A DNA stretch of 14,316 bases from Fidelibacterota bacterium (GTDB lineage Bacteria > Fidelibacterota > Fidelibacteria > Fidelibacterales > Fidelibacteraceae). The position numbers were made by a program, and so were the translations under genes. The stretch lies in NCBI GenBank assembly GCA_029931905.1, contig JAOZRH010000042.1:1-14316 (forward strand). Reading direction: 5' to 3'. Position 1 is the stretch's first letter, and each line of letters begins with the position of its first letter. Of this stretch, positions 8,494 to 14,316 are shown in pieces. Under the pieces are notes generated by a model. The model searched no databases. It had not been told where the DNA came from and saw only the letters and a list, made by a program, of their open reading frames with translations.

Positions 8494-9597
8494 TTATTTG
8501 TTTTTTTGTTTTAATCTTAAAAATGCCTTAATAAATCCATCAATTTTTCCATCCATTACGGCTTGCACATTTCCATCTTCATGATTTGTTCGTTTATCTT
8601 TTACCATTGTATAGGGTTGAAAAACATACGAACGAATTTGACTTCCCCAAGCAATATCTTTTTTTTCATCTTCCAACTTCGCTTGTTTTTCTTTTTCTTC
8701 ATCAACTTTCAATTGATATAATCTTGATTTGAGAATTTTCATCGCAACTTCTTTATTTTGATGTTGTGATCGTTGATTCTGACAAGATGCTACAATTCCT
8801 GTTGGATTATGAGTAATTCTAACTGCCGAATCTGTTTTATTTACATGTTGACCACCAGCACCACTGGCACGATATGTATCAATTCTCAAATCACTCTGAT
8901 CGATAATTATTTCAATTTCATCATCAATCTCAGGATATACAAAAACAGATGCAAAACTTGTGTGTCGTCTTGAATTTGAATCAAAAGGTGATATCCTAAC
9001 TAATCGATGTACACCAATTTCAGCGGATAAATATCCATAAGCAAACTGCCCTGTTACCTCAATTACAACCTCTTTTATCCCTGCTTCATCTCCCGGTTGA
9101 AAATTTACTACACTATATTTATATCCTCTTTTATCAAACCAGCGAGTGTACATTCTAAAAAGCATTTCAGCCCAATCATAACTTTCAGTTCCACCAGCTC
9201 CGGGGTGAATTATTAAAATTGCATTACTCTTATCATATTTACCGGATAATAATTTTTCAGTTTCTAAATCATCTATAATTTCTGTAAATTTTTCTATTAA
9301 AGGAGCTATATTTTCAACTTTACTTTCGCCTTCTTCATACATCATCAAATGCAATTCAATATCATCTTTAAGTTCGTTGATTTCTTGCCATCTTTTTATC
9401 TCAAATTCAATATCAGATATTTTTCTATTTATTTTTGTAGCTTCATTTTGATTATTCCAAAAATCGGGTACTAAAGTCAATTTTCTTAACTCTTTAAGCT
9501 CAATCTTCTTTTCAGAAATGAAAAGATATTTTTCAACTTCTTTTGTCTTTATTAAAACATTACTAAAGCTGTCTTTTACTTGTTCTATTGTATCCAA
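8494..9597 (-). CDS. prfB: Peptide chain release factor 2, without programmed frameshift
   Basis: Recognises UGA and UAA stop codons and triggers peptide release on the ribosome. The stop-recognition tripeptide SPF (203-205, in ISPFDSNSRRHTSF) marks RF2 rather than RF1, and the catalytic GGQ is at 248-250 (ASGAGGQHVNKTDSAV). The 367 residues are full length. The start is TTG at 9597-9595: no in-frame ATG exists before an upstream TAA, and from this TTG the numbering matches E. coli RF2, with Tyr-Leu at 24-25. At that point E. coli has the CTT-TGA-C frameshift site preceded by an AGGGGG stimulator. Here the bases are TAT CTT TTC and the frame continues unbroken, so autoregulation by frameshifting is absent. 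A weak AAGAG may serve as the ribosome site. It sits between ackA (35 bases) and lysS (24 bases). Confidence 0.96.
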   Translation of the reverse strand: MDTIEQVKDSFSNVLIKTKEVEKYLFISEKKIELKELRKLTLVPDFWNNQNEATKINRKISDIEFEIKRWQEINELKDDIELHLMMYEEGESKVENIAPLIEKFTEIIDDLETEKLLSGKYDKSNAILIIHPGAGGTESYDWAEMLFRMYTRWFDKRGYKYSVVNFQPGDEAGIKEVVIEVTGQFAYGYLSAEIGVHRLVRISPFDSNSRRHTSFASVFVYPEIDDEIEIIIDQSDLRIDTYRASGAGGQHVNKTDSAVRITHNPTGIVASCQNQRSQHQNKEVAMKILKSRLYQLKVDEEKEKQAKLEDEKKDIAWGSQIRSYVFQPYTMVKDKRTNHEDGNVQAVMDGKIDGFIKAFLRLKQKNK

Positions 9598-9632
9598 ATT
9601 AATATTCTCTTAACGATAAAATAAAAATAAAT

Positions 9633-10844
9633 TTATTTCTTTGATTCATTAATTATTTTTTCAGTATCCATTGCAATAACTAATTCTTCATTTGTAGGAA
9701 TAATCATTACTTTTACAGGAGAGTCGTCTGTAGAAATAAAACCAGTTTTTCCACGAATTATTTCTTTGTTTTTTTCTTCATCTAATTTAATTCCCATAAA
9801 GTCAAGCCCTCTTAATGCCCCTGCACGAGTAATAGGTCCATTTTCACCAATTCCACCAGTAAAAATAACACCATCAACTCCACCTAATGCTCCAGCATAA
9901 GATGAAATATATTTTTTTAATCGATAATTATAAACATTCATCGCCAATTCGGCTTTTTTATTCCCATTCTCAATTGCTTCTTCAATCTCACGCATATCGC
10001 TTGATAATTCTGATATTCCTTGTACTCCACTATGTTTATTTAATAGAATATTAATATCATCTTTACTCATATTCTCTTTTTCCATAATTTGAAATAATAC
10101 ACCAGCATCAATATCACCAGATCGAGTTCCCATCAATAATCCTTCTAATGGTGTAAATCCCATAGATGTATCAACAGATTTGCCATTTTTTATTGCTGTA
10201 ATCGAAGCACCATTTCCCAAATGACATGTTATTAATTTCAAATTGTTAATATCTTTATCATTTATTTCTGCATACTTTCGTGATACATAATAATGTGAAG
10301 TTCCATGAAAACCATATCGTCTGATAGCATATCTTTTATAAATTTCGTATGGAATACCATAAGTATAAGCATAATCTGGCATTGTAGAATGAAAAGCAGT
10401 ATCAAAAACACCAACCATTGGCACATTTTTCAAATTTTTCTGAGCAGCTTTTACACCTTTAATATTTGGTGGATTATGTAATGGAGCTAAATCAATACAT
10501 TCATTTAATACTTCCATTATTTCTGGTGTAATTAAAACACTACCACTAAAATGTTCTCCACCATGAACCAATCTATGACCAACTGCATCTATTGTATCTA
10601 ATGATGGAATAACTCCGTAATCTTCATTAACTAACGCCGCAAGAACATATTCAATCGCCATTTGATGATCATTAATAACACCAACAAATTCATTTTTATT
10701 TCCCTTTGCATCTTGATGTTTAAGTTTAGAATTCTTTAATCCAATTCTATCTACTAAACCTTTTGCTAAATATTTTTCATTTTCTGTGTCTATTAATTGG
10801 TATTTAACAGAGGAGCTTCCTGAATTGATTACTAATACTTTCAT
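9633..10844 (-). CDS. ackA: Acetate kinase
   Basis: Interconverts acetyl phosphate + ADP with acetate + ATP, in the cytoplasm; in anaerobes it usually gives ATP by substrate-level phosphorylation. The 403 residues match the family length, and the active-site residues known from Methanosarcina AckA fall at the same numbers: Asn7 (in VINSGSSSVKY), Arg91 (GHRLVHGGEHF), Asp148 (FDTAFHSTMP), His180 (RRYGFHGTSH) and Arg241 (MGTRSGDIDAG). A phosphate-loop type GGIGENG lies at 330-336 and the C-terminal PTNEEL Glu at about 386. The ATG has an AGGTG Shine-Dalgarno. Its usual partner pta (phosphotransacetylase) is not adjacent. It is first in the tight run ackA-prfB-lysS; a 196-base spacer separates it from the upstream GH20 gene, so a promoter probably lies there. 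Confidence 0.97.
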   Translation of the reverse strand: MKVLVINSGSSSVKYQLIDTENEKYLAKGLVDRIGLKNSKLKHQDAKGNKNEFVGVINDHQMAIEYVLAALVNEDYGVIPSLDTIDAVGHRLVHGGEHFSGSVLITPEIMEVLNECIDLAPLHNPPNIKGVKAAQKNLKNVPMVGVFDTAFHSTMPDYAYTYGIPYEIYKRYAIRRYGFHGTSHYYVSRKYAEINDKDINNLKLITCHLGNGASITAIKNGKSVDTSMGFTPLEGLLMGTRSGDIDAGVLFQIMEKENMSKDDINILLNKHSGVQGISELSSDMREIEEAIENGNKKAELAMNVYNYRLKKYISSYAGALGGVDGVIFTGGIGENGPITRAGALRGLDFMGIKLDEEKNKEIIRGKTGFISTDDSPVKVMIIPTNEELVIAMDTEKIINESKK

Positions 10845-10990
10845 TTTTACACCTATTTATATTTTTCAACTTTAGTACCTATTGCTAAATTTAATAAATA
10901 AATTATAAATATTCAATAAAATTCATCAAAGATATTATTATTATTTTTATTAAAAAAAATTATTACTTTATGTTAATATTGGAGGGAACA

Positions 10991-11040
10991 ATGATGACAG
11001 ATTATTTTAAATACTTTTACACTGGCGAACCATTTGAATT
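10991..11040 (+). pseudogene. Possible 5' remnant of a membrane-protein gene opposite the operon
   Basis: On the plus strand a strong Shine-Dalgarno (GGAGGG, 10981-10986) precedes ATG-ATG at 10991 by four bases. The following codons read MMTDYFKYFYTGEPFEF, and the frame then runs antisense into the 3' end of the GH20 gene until a TGA at 11153-11155. The aromatic PFEF-type beginning reminds me of the N-terminus of YwaF/TIGR02206 integral membrane proteins, where a 'PF-x-x-F' segment precedes the first helix. This is recollection and the match is short. Only about 17 codons are free of overlap. It may be a truncated gene start left by rearrangement, a real small protein of about 55 residues, or chance. 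Confidence 0.25.
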
Positions 11041-13119
11041 TTATTCTTTTACAGAATTCTTTATCAACTTTTCAACAGCCGGAATAATTCTATTTTCAAA
11101 TTCTGCAATTGGTTCTTTTGCTTTTTCTAATATTTTTAACAATTTTTCTTTTTGACTTTTTGAATATTTTTTGTCAGAATTTATCGCTTCCAAACCAATT
11201 TTTGCGACTATTGAAACATTTTCTGATAATTGTTCAATCTCTTTTAATATAGGTGAATTATCAATAATTGGTTTTAATTTTTTATGATTTTCACTTAATT
11301 TTTTAAGTTCATATTTTAAATATTCTTCAGAATTATCTGTAAAATATAATGCACTATTTTTACCACTTAAATATTCATCAGTTGCTTTCCTAATTTTTCG
11401 TGCAACAGGAGCATCTGAATATGAAATATCAATCAAACGAGTCAAAGGTGATTGTTGTAAATATTTTTTCAATCCTTCTCTTTTATGTCGAGTATAACCT
11501 TCAATAGATTCAATAACATTTATTAAATTTTCTAATGAATTTGTATTTTCATTATTTGTCAATCTTCGCATGCCCATTTCTCTATTTGTTAAATGAGTTA
11601 AACCTAATTCTTCCAAATGAAAACTAACCATTTCTAAACGACGATACATATCATCTACATTTTTCACATCTCTTGGTGACCAAAATCTTTCGGCAATTGC
11701 TGCAGTTCTCGGCCAAATTCTTGAATCTACATTTTCTGTTGTAGTAAATTCCGCCCAACTTGTTACTTCACCACCGAGAATATTCTTTTCAACTTCAGGA
11801 CTTAAATTTTCATTTTCCAATACTGGATCATTCAAATAATGTCTTTCAGTATCCCAGAATAAATCAATGTAATAACCATTAGATAAAATTGCAGTATATC
11901 CCTTTTTCGCTGCTTCAATCATTGCTTTTTTTCCTCGCCACGATTGAATTACAATGTTATTTGGCATTTCTGGTTGTAATATTTCGTCCCAACCAACCAT
12001 TTTTTTATTATATTTAGTCAATATTTTTAAAATTCTTTGATTAAATTTTGTTTGCAATTCGTGTTTGTCTTTTATTCCATTTTCCTTCATATACTTCTGA
12101 ATATTTTTATTATCTTTCCAATGAATTCCGTTATTTTCATCACCGCCAATATGAAAATATTCATCTGGAAAAAGTTGAGCCATTTCACCAATAAATTTAT
12201 CTAAAAATTGATAAGTATATTCACTTGCTGGATTCATTGCAGGATTTTGAATTCCCCAAGTTCTTTCAATAGAATAAACCGTATCTTTACTTGATAATTT
12301 TGGATAACCAATAAACCAAGCGGTAGAATGACTTGGCATATCAAATTCCGGATACACTCTAATTCCTCTCACTTTTGCATATTCAATAATTTCTTTAATT
12401 TGATTTTGTGTAAAATATAATCCGTCTGAACCCATTTCATGCAATTTTGGATAAACTTTACTTTCAACTCTAAAACCTTGATCTTCACTCAAATGTAAAT
12501 GCAAAACATTCATTTTCGTAGCCAACATTGCGTCAATATTCCGTTTAATTACATTTACTGGATAACAATGACGAGAAACATCAATCATCAATCCTCGCCA
12601 AGGAAATCTAGGTTCATCTTCTATCTTGCAACTTGTGAAATAATATCCTTCTTCATCACTGTTCAATAATTGTAAAAGTGTTTCAAGTCCATAAATTATT
12701 CCATTTTCATTATTTGCTGACAGTTGAATCCCTTTTTCACTAACTTCAAGCGAATAAGATTCATCAACATTTAATTTAACCTTTCCTAATCCTTTGCTTA
12801 ATATCTGCAATTCTGCTGATTTATCGTTGCTATTTTTTGTAATAAAATCTTGATCTAAAAACAAACCAGTTCGTCCAGCCAATCTTCGTAAAAATCTCGT
12901 TGAATTTGTTGTTACCATCTCACCTATTTTTCCATCTACCGATAATTTAAAATCTTCGTTAATATAAAATTTATTATTAGTCAAATTAACTTCTTTTGGA
13001 ATTGGCATTAAGTTCATATCATTATTCTCTCTAATTTTTGAATTTTCTTTAATTTCATCTTGGTTGCAACCAAAAAGCATCAAAGCAACAATTAGTATTA
13101 ACACTCCTTTTGTTCTCAT
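11041..13119 (-). CDS. GH20 beta-N-acetylhexosaminidase, lipoprotein
   Basis: Hydrolyses terminal beta-linked GlcNAc or GalNAc from chitin oligomers, glycans or peptidoglycan fragments. The N-terminus (MRTKGVLILIVALMLFGC) is a lipoprotein signal with lipobox LFGC and Cys18, so the mature enzyme should be membrane-anchored and is a plausible Lol client. Residues about 35-160 form the GH20 N-terminal domain and 172-about 520 the barrel: RGLMIDVSRH (175-184), HLHLSEDQGFR (207-217), YPEFDMPSH (256-264), HIGGDE (323-328) with the catalytic pair Asp327-Glu328, GWDE (376-379), SWRG, SNGYY, and GGEVTSWAE (449-457). Retention of Asp-Glu implies substrate-assisted catalysis through an oxazolinium intermediate. 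A Lys/Glu-rich, predicted all-helical tail of about 160 residues (530-692) follows, function unknown. AAGGAG precedes the ATG by about 5 bases. Confidence 0.93.
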   Translation of the reverse strand: MRTKGVLILIVALMLFGCNQDEIKENSKIRENNDMNLMPIPKEVNLTNNKFYINEDFKLSVDGKIGEMVTTNSTRFLRRLAGRTGLFLDQDFITKNSNDKSAELQILSKGLGKVKLNVDESYSLEVSEKGIQLSANNENGIIYGLETLLQLLNSDEEGYYFTSCKIEDEPRFPWRGLMIDVSRHCYPVNVIKRNIDAMLATKMNVLHLHLSEDQGFRVESKVYPKLHEMGSDGLYFTQNQIKEIIEYAKVRGIRVYPEFDMPSHSTAWFIGYPKLSSKDTVYSIERTWGIQNPAMNPASEYTYQFLDKFIGEMAQLFPDEYFHIGGDENNGIHWKDNKNIQKYMKENGIKDKHELQTKFNQRILKILTKYNKKMVGWDEILQPEMPNNIVIQSWRGKKAMIEAAKKGYTAILSNGYYIDLFWDTERHYLNDPVLENENLSPEVEKNILGGEVTSWAEFTTTENVDSRIWPRTAAIAERFWSPRDVKNVDDMYRRLEMVSFHLEELGLTHLTNREMGMRRLTNNENTNSLENLINVIESIEGYTRHKREGLKKYLQQSPLTRLIDISYSDAPVARKIRKATDEYLSGKNSALYFTDNSEEYLKYELKKLSENHKKLKPIIDNSPILKEIEQLSENVSIVAKIGLEAINSDKKYSKSQKEKLLKILEKAKEPIAEFENRIIPAVEKLIKNSVKE

Positions 13120-13236
13120 TTTTTCTCCTTTTATTTAGATTCTTACTAATTTCAATTTACAACAATATTTTATACAAAAGAAATAAAAAAAATGATAATA
13201 TAATTTGCTTTTTGAAAATAATTGTTATATCTTTTG

Positions 13237-13272
13237 TCAGTTGTTGAAATAGTGGGATATCAGTTGTTGAAA
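13237..13272 (+). repeat. 13-base direct repeat, two copies 23 bases apart
   Basis: TCAGTTGTTGAAA occurs exactly at 13237-13249 and again at 13260-13272, start-to-start 23 bases, roughly two helical turns. This spacing suits tandem operator sites for a dimeric regulator, but the repeats may also be structural parts of a transcript. No further copies were noticed in the window by eye. Confidence 0.6.
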
Positions 13273-13277
13273 AACAA
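13264..13277. repeat. Inverted repeat TTGTT-GAAA-AACAA
   Basis: A perfect 5-base inverted repeat with a 4-base spacer; in RNA it would be a GAAA-tetraloop hairpin. It overlaps the second direct-repeat copy. The same arms at the same spacing are at 3653-3666 upstream of the PorV-like gene, which would fit a shared regulator of envelope genes, though the arms are short. Confidence 0.35.
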
Positions 13278-13311
13278 TTAATAATATATTTTCAGGTTCC
13301 CTCCTGTTAGG

Positions 13312-13345
13312 AAAAATGCCGGTGTTTAATAGCATCGGCATTTTT
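13312..13345 (+). terminator. Strong intrinsic terminator, possibly bidirectional
   Basis: Stem arms AAAAATGCCGGTG (13312-13324) and CATCGGCATTTTT (13333-13345) pair over 13 bases with one G-U wobble, around an 8-base loop TTTAATAG. The G/C core (TGCCGGTG/CATCGGCA) stands out in this AT-rich DNA. The plus strand continues TTTTTCTTTC; the minus strand also ends in five T, so it could work both ways. It lies 79 bases before the start at 13424 and about 190 bases before the GH20 start on the other strand. Confidence 0.85.
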
Positions 13346-13357
13346 CTTTCTATACAT

Positions 13358-13386
13358 TTAATTAGTAAAATCTTTTTTCATATAAT
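13358..13386 (+). promoter_or_regulatory. Possible promoter for the barrel gene
   Basis: A perfect TATAAT lies at 13381-13386, 37 bases before the ATG at 13424. The hexamer 17 bases upstream (TTAATT, 13358-13363) is only a weak -35 match. In such AT-rich DNA a TATAAT is expected often by chance, but its position just after the terminator and before the gene is sensible. Confidence 0.3.
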
Positions 13387-13423
13387 TTATTTCTTATACC
13401 GTTAATTATCATTATCTTTAAAT

Positions 13424-14101
13424 ATGAAAATTATTTATAAATATTTAATAATCATATTTCTCTGTTTTTCCTATTCATATAGTAATGTTAACTTTTTATG
13501 TGGAACAAACTTTCACACTCAAAATATATTTCGTGAAACTGATATTACAAAAAATTCGCCAATAATTAAACCAGAACTAAGCATAATGTTTAGTGATCAT
13601 AATATTTGGTTCAATACCATTTTTTCAAAATCTTTATCAAAAAATAATTTTCAACAATTTCAAATGATGTTTGGATACACTAAAATTTTTAATGAAATAT
13701 ATCAATTTGAATTAAGAACAAATTATTCTACATATCCAACTATGACTTACAATTCGGCTTTTGATATTTATCTAAAATATTCATACGAAAACACTATTCC
13801 AATCGCAATTGATCTAAACTACAACATTGAAAATAACGGCTTGTATTCTACATTAAAATCTTCATTCTTTTTTGATTTCTATTTGCCTTGGATAATCGAA
13901 ACATCAATTGGATATAATATAAACTCATACAATCAATATAATTATCAATTCTCGCGCGGATTTTCTAATATTAGTACCACATTATTGACTTATTTGGAAT
14001 TAAATAGGATAAACATCGAACCGTCAATAACTATCGTTTTTCCTTTTAAAGACAAATCTCCAGAAATAATATTTTCTATATATTGTGATTATGTCTTTTG
14101 A
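13424..14101 (+). CDS. Exported outer-membrane beta-barrel-like protein, unknown function
   Basis: I do not recognise a named family. The 225 residues begin with a signal peptide (MKIIYKYLIIIFLCFSYSYS, cleavage probably near 20-22). The remainder is rich in Asn, Tyr, Phe and Ser and alternates polar and hydrophobic residues in short strands separated by turns, for example around 55-75, 100-130 and 150-175. It ends IFSIYCDYVF, with a terminal Phe and aromatic spacing as in the C-terminal beta-signal recognised by the BAM complex. The length suggests a barrel of about eight to ten strands. No Shine-Dalgarno is apparent before the ATG, as with the other barrel gene here. It stands alone after a terminator and before a repetitive spacer. 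Confidence 0.65.
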   Translation: MKIIYKYLIIIFLCFSYSYSNVNFLCGTNFHTQNIFRETDITKNSPIIKPELSIMFSDHNIWFNTIFSKSLSKNNFQQFQMMFGYTKIFNEIYQFELRTNYSTYPTMTYNSAFDIYLKYSYENTIPIAIDLNYNIENNGLYSTLKSSFFFDFYLPWIIETSIGYNINSYNQYNYQFSRGFSNISTTLLTYLELNRINIEPSITIVFPFKDKSPEIIFSIYCDYVF

Positions 14102-14118
14102 TATCTATTGAATTTATA

Positions 14119-14260
14119 AACGGAAACGGAAACTGGACTTGACTTTGTTGGAACGAAGTGACTGCGGAGTTAAGAACAGTTGGTGGAACGGAAAAAAGGA
14201 AACCGGAGAACGGAGACTGGAAACAGTAAAAAAAACAGCGAAAATCCGTGAAATCCGTGT
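14119..14260. repeat. GC-richer, internally repetitive spacer (dispersed-repeat-like)
   Basis: The composition changes sharply from the surrounding AT-rich DNA. Degenerate GGAAAC/GGAGAC units recur (ACGGAAACGGAAACTGG at 14120-14136; GGAAACCGGAGAACGGAGA then CTGGAAACAG around 14198-14226), a GTTGGAACG / GTTGGTGGAACG pair occurs at about 14147-14155 and 14179-14190, and AAATCCGTG is tandemly duplicated (14242-14250, 14251-14259). I recall very similar 'AAATCCGTG' and 'GGAGACTGG' phrases scattered between genes in unrelated bacteria. The open frame on the minus strand here translates to repeat-derived Ser/Leu/Arg/Phe text and is not a gene. Confidence 0.6.
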
Positions 14261-14279
14261 TCTAAACAAAGGAAAATAA

Positions 14280-14316
14280 ATGAAAAAACACCTACTATTA
14301 ATTACAATCATAATTC
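14280..14316 (+). CDS. Start of an exported protein gene, truncated by the window edge
   Basis: AAAGGAAA (14268-14275) precedes an ATG at 14280 with 6-base spacing after GGA, and the twelve visible codons read MKKHLLLITIII, a typical signal-peptide beginning (two Lys then a hydrophobic run). Nothing more can be said about its function. Confidence 0.55.
   Translation, partial: MKKHLLLITIII

Larger units (their letters stand above)
13237..13350 (+). ncRNA. Candidate small RNA or terminated leader (about 110 nt)
   Basis: The plus strand shows a terminator at 13312-13345 with no gene ahead of it on this strand, so something must be transcribed into it. Upstream, TTTG (13204-13207) and TATATCTTTTG (13226-13236) loosely resemble a Bacteroidota-type promoter, which would place the start near 13237-13245; this is weak. 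The predicted RNA has a GAAA-tetraloop mini-hairpin (TTGTT-GAAA-AACAA, 13264-13277) and an exposed GTTCCCTCC segment (13296-13304) right before the terminator. Such C-rich, anti-Shine-Dalgarno segments are typical of RsaE/RoxS-like regulatory RNAs. Alternatives are a leader with an attenuator for the gene at 13424, or transcription on the minus strand. No known RNA family was recognised. Confidence 0.35.
13120..13423. other. 304-base intergenic region between divergent genes, with regulatory structure
   Basis: No protein gene is visible here on either strand. Going left to right it holds the GH20 Shine-Dalgarno and leader, an AT-rich tract, two 13-base direct repeats (13237-13249, 13260-13272), a small inverted repeat (13264-13277), a C/U-rich segment (13296-13305), a strong intrinsic terminator (13312-13345) and a possible promoter (13358-13386) for the barrel gene at 13424. 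A terminator between divergent genes implies a transcript of its own in this spacer. Confidence 0.7.

Noticed and set aside
9633..10844. Missing pta beside ackA as an oddity
   Set aside because: Separate pta and ackA loci are common, and the window shows only a small part of the genome.
13060..13073. Perfect palindrome TTGGTTGCAACCAA
   Set aside because: It lies inside the GH20 signal peptide codons for the lipobox (Gly-Cys-Asn-Gln) and is explained by the amino-acid sequence; similarity to the TTGTT-N4-AACAA sites is only partial.
14114..14311. 65-codon open frame on the minus strand
   Set aside because: Its Ser/Leu/Arg/Phe-rich translation comes from the repetitive spacer, and it overlaps a credible gene start on the plus strand.
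1..14316. CRISPR arrays, tRNA or rRNA genes, insertion sequences, phage or defence genes
   Set aside because: No regularly spaced repeats, no transposase- or integrase-like translation and no RNA-gene sequence was seen on either strand.

Overview
The window is an AT-rich stretch (I did not count it, but coding and spacer DNA are both clearly A/T-dominated) of a Gram-negative, diderm bacterium using the standard code. Evidence for an outer membrane is a complete LolCDE lipoprotein exporter, a lipobox-bearing glycoside hydrolase and two predicted outer-membrane barrel proteins. One barrel carries the acidic D-x-G-x-D-G / G-E-G-N-G signature that I associate with PorV/PorQ-like proteins of the FCB superphylum (Cloacimonadota, Delongbacteria, Marinimicrobia and relatives). 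That lineage assignment is inference from protein style, not from a marker gene.

Layout. Positions 1-536 (minus) hold the 5' part of a large GNAT-type acetyltransferase whose 3' half is off the left edge. Divergent from it, 709-1521 (plus) encodes a stand-alone 2-oxoacid-dehydrogenase-type acyltransferase catalytic domain. Converging on it with a 3-base gap is a long, tightly packed minus-strand series, listed in transcription order: GH20 beta-hexosaminidase lipoprotein (13119-11041), acetate kinase ackA (10844-9633), release factor 2 prfB (9597-8494), lysyl-tRNA synthetase lysS (8469-6970), two LolC/LolE-type permeases (6913-5690, 5683-4439), the ATPase lolD (4402-3725), a PorV/PorQ-like secreted barrel protein (3625-2582) and DAHP synthase (2553-1525). 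Gaps from ackA to lolD are only 6-56 bases, so this stretch is probably one or two operons. The right end, on the plus strand, has a small barrel-like exported protein (13424-14101), a GC-richer repetitive spacer, and the first 12 codons of another exported protein (from 14280).

Functionally the window is mainly housekeeping: translation (RF2, LysRS), acetate/ATP metabolism (AckA), the first step of aromatic biosynthesis (DAHP synthase) and envelope biogenesis (Lol system, with lipoprotein and barrel genes near it). I found no phage, transposase, CRISPR, tRNA or rRNA.

The least explained part is the 304-base spacer 13120-13423 between the divergent GH20 and barrel genes. It holds a strong intrinsic terminator (13312-13345) with no annotated gene in front of it, a C/U-rich anti-Shine-Dalgarno-like segment just before that terminator, a 13-base direct repeat spaced 23 bases, and a small perfect inverted repeat whose arms recur upstream of the PorV-like gene. 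The best reading is a small RNA or regulated leader of about 110 nt. Secondary points are an RF2 gene without the usual programmed frameshift and with a TTG start, a possible gene remnant at 10981-11040, and the dispersed-repeat-like spacer at 14119-14260.
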